Assembly: GCA_019115685.1 (NCBI GenBank)
Contig: DXDC01000402.1
Location: 1 to 7,399, forward strand
From: Candidatus Agrococcus pullicola
GTDB lineage: Bacteria > Actinomycetota > Actinomycetes > Actinomycetales > Microbacteriaceae
Direction of reading: 5' to 3'
DNA: 7,399 nt
Part shown: positions 6,709 through 7,399 of the stretch, piece after piece
Layout of the letters: each line of letters starts with the position of its first letter
How positions within the stretch are numbered: position 1 is the stretch's first letter
Notes under the pieces: generated by a model
Seen by the model: the letters and a program-made list of their open reading frames with translations, nothing else
The model's database searches: none
Told to the model about the DNA's origin: nothing
Made by a program: the position numbers and the translations under genes

Positions 6709-7399
6709 CGACTGCTCCTAACACCTTCGCGCCGTACAGCTCGCAGACGAGCTGGAATGGATCTGGGGTTCCGAGCCTGCTCTTCTTCCGGAGCTCGCTC
6801 TGCACCGCGCGTGAGGAGGGTGAACGCCGCCGCATGCTCAGGGAGCTCCACCGGCAACCCCGCAGGTGACGACGATGTGGTCGCGTCCCGAAACACGCGC
6901 TTGACCATGCGGTCCTCGTGCGATTGATACGACATGACGACGATTCGACCTTGGACGGCAAGCGCGTCGAGCGCTGCGGGAAGCGCTGCCTCGAGCACCT
7001 CGAGCTCACGATTGACCGCGATGCGCAGTGCTTGAAATACGCGCTTGGCGGGATGTCCTGCATTCCTCAGGCGGGCGGGCGTTGCGCCCTGCAGGATATC
7101 GACGAGCCTCGCGCTGGAGGAGATCGGCGACTCCTGCCGGGCGGTGACGATGTGTTCCGCATAGCGCATCGCGAGTCGCTCGTCGCCGTAGTCGCGGAAG
7201 ATCCTGGCGAGCTCGGCTGCGCTCCACTCGGCGATGATCGTCTCTGCGGTCAGATCGCCCGTCTGATCCATGCGCATGTCCAGTGGCGCATCCCGTGCGT
7301 AGGCGAATCCGCGATCCGCCTCATCCAATTGCAAGGACGAGACCCCGAGGTCGAAGAGGATGCCGTCGACCGTTGCAACGCCGGCGCTCTGCAGCGCGT
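6705..7399 (-). CDS. rsmH: 16S rRNA (cytosine(1402)-N(4))-methyltransferase RsmH (MraW), C-terminal part (partial)
   Basis: SAM-dependent methyltransferase that modifies C1402 (N4) of 16S rRNA near the ribosomal P site. The 230 C-terminal residues are present; the N-terminal part with the main SAM-binding loop lies off the right edge. The visible reading frame opens mid-protein with VDGILFDLGVSSLQLDEADR, then GFAYARDAPLDMRMD, ARIFRDYGDERLAMRYAEHIV, HPAKRVFQALRIAVNRELE, GRIVVMSYQSHEDRMVKRVF, and near the C-terminus NPRSIPARLRAV. These are family hallmarks in the normal order. The FHSLED block of most bacteria reads YQSHED; Tyr-Gln is usual in actinobacteria, while His in place of Leu is less usual. 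The TTG at 7334 is internal and not the true start, because conserved sequence continues in frame upstream of it. Its TGA overlaps the ftsL-like ATG by 4 nt. Confidence 0.96.
   Translation of the reverse strand, partial: ALQSAGVATVDGILFDLGVSSLQLDEADRGFAYARDAPLDMRMDQTGDLTAETIIAEWSAAELARIFRDYGDERLAMRYAEHIVTARQESPISSSARLVDILQGATPARLRNAGHPAKRVFQALRIAVNRELEVLEAALPAALDALAVQGRIVVMSYQSHEDRMVKRVFRDATTSSSPAGLPVELPEHAAAFTLLTRGAERAPEEEQARNPRSIPARLRAVRREGVRSSR
6715..6719 (-). promoter_or_regulatory. Shine-Dalgarno for ftsL-like gene inside the end of rsmH
   Basis: The minus strand reads AGGAG, 6 nt before the ATG at 6708, within the last codons of rsmH (GTT AGG AGC AGT CGA TGA). Together with the ATGA overlap it supports the chosen start and translational coupling. 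Confidence 0.75.

Noticed and set aside
6705..7334. TTG at 7334 as the start of a complete short gene.
   Set aside because: Conserved RsmH sequence (GILFDLGVSS) continues in frame upstream to the window edge, so the gene is simply cut by the boundary.
1..7399. A search for a novel accessory system, mobile element, CRISPR array or tRNA/ncRNA in the window.
   Set aside because: The whole window is filled by seven co-directional conserved dcw genes with gaps of at most 54 nt. No repeats, att-like sites or foreign-looking insertions were seen.

Overview
The window is a stretch of a division and cell wall (dcw) cluster from a high-GC Gram-positive bacterium. All genes lie on the minus strand, so transcription runs from right to left. 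Gene order in the direction of transcription is rsmH (5' end outside the window), ftsL-like, ftsI, murE, murF, mraY, murD (3' end outside the window). GC content is roughly 60% by eye. The actinobacterial origin rests on gene order and on family-specific variants: a YQS-type RsmH motif, an ERWRME block in MurF, a Cys-containing extracytoplasmic loop in MraY, and an FtsI without PASTA domains. A Microbacteriaceae-like source is my best guess, because MurE departs from the usual diaminopimelate signature and that family is known for unusual (group B) peptidoglycan. No phylogeny could be run.

Layout from right to left: rsmH ends at 6705 and overlaps the ftsL-like gene by 4 nt (ATGA). The ftsL-like gene is separated by 54 nt from ftsI. 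After a 23-nt spacer carrying a strong Shine-Dalgarno, murE starts at a TTG. MurE and murF probably share a GTGA overlap. MraY follows murF after 6 nt, and murD overlaps the end of mraY by 8 nt. No gene-free stretch exceeds 54 nt, and I saw no promoter, terminator, RNA gene, mobile element or CRISPR array. Everything is consistent with one polycistronic message whose promoter lies to the right of the window, probably before mraZ/rsmH.

The genes form one pathway. MurD, MurE and MurF are successive cytoplasmic ligases that add D-Glu, the third residue and D-Ala-D-Ala to UDP-MurNAc-L-Ala. MraY transfers the finished precursor to undecaprenyl phosphate in the membrane. FtsI cross-links septal peptidoglycan outside the membrane, and the FtsL-like protein is its likely divisome partner. 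RsmH methylates 16S rRNA and is a traditional member of this cluster.

I found no previously undescribed system; this is a conserved housekeeping locus. The one point of real biological interest is MurE: the DNPR motif reads YNPR, and the usual GKGHE block reads GPGEV. This removes both acidic residues that hold the distal amino group of the third-position diamino acid in well-studied MurE enzymes.
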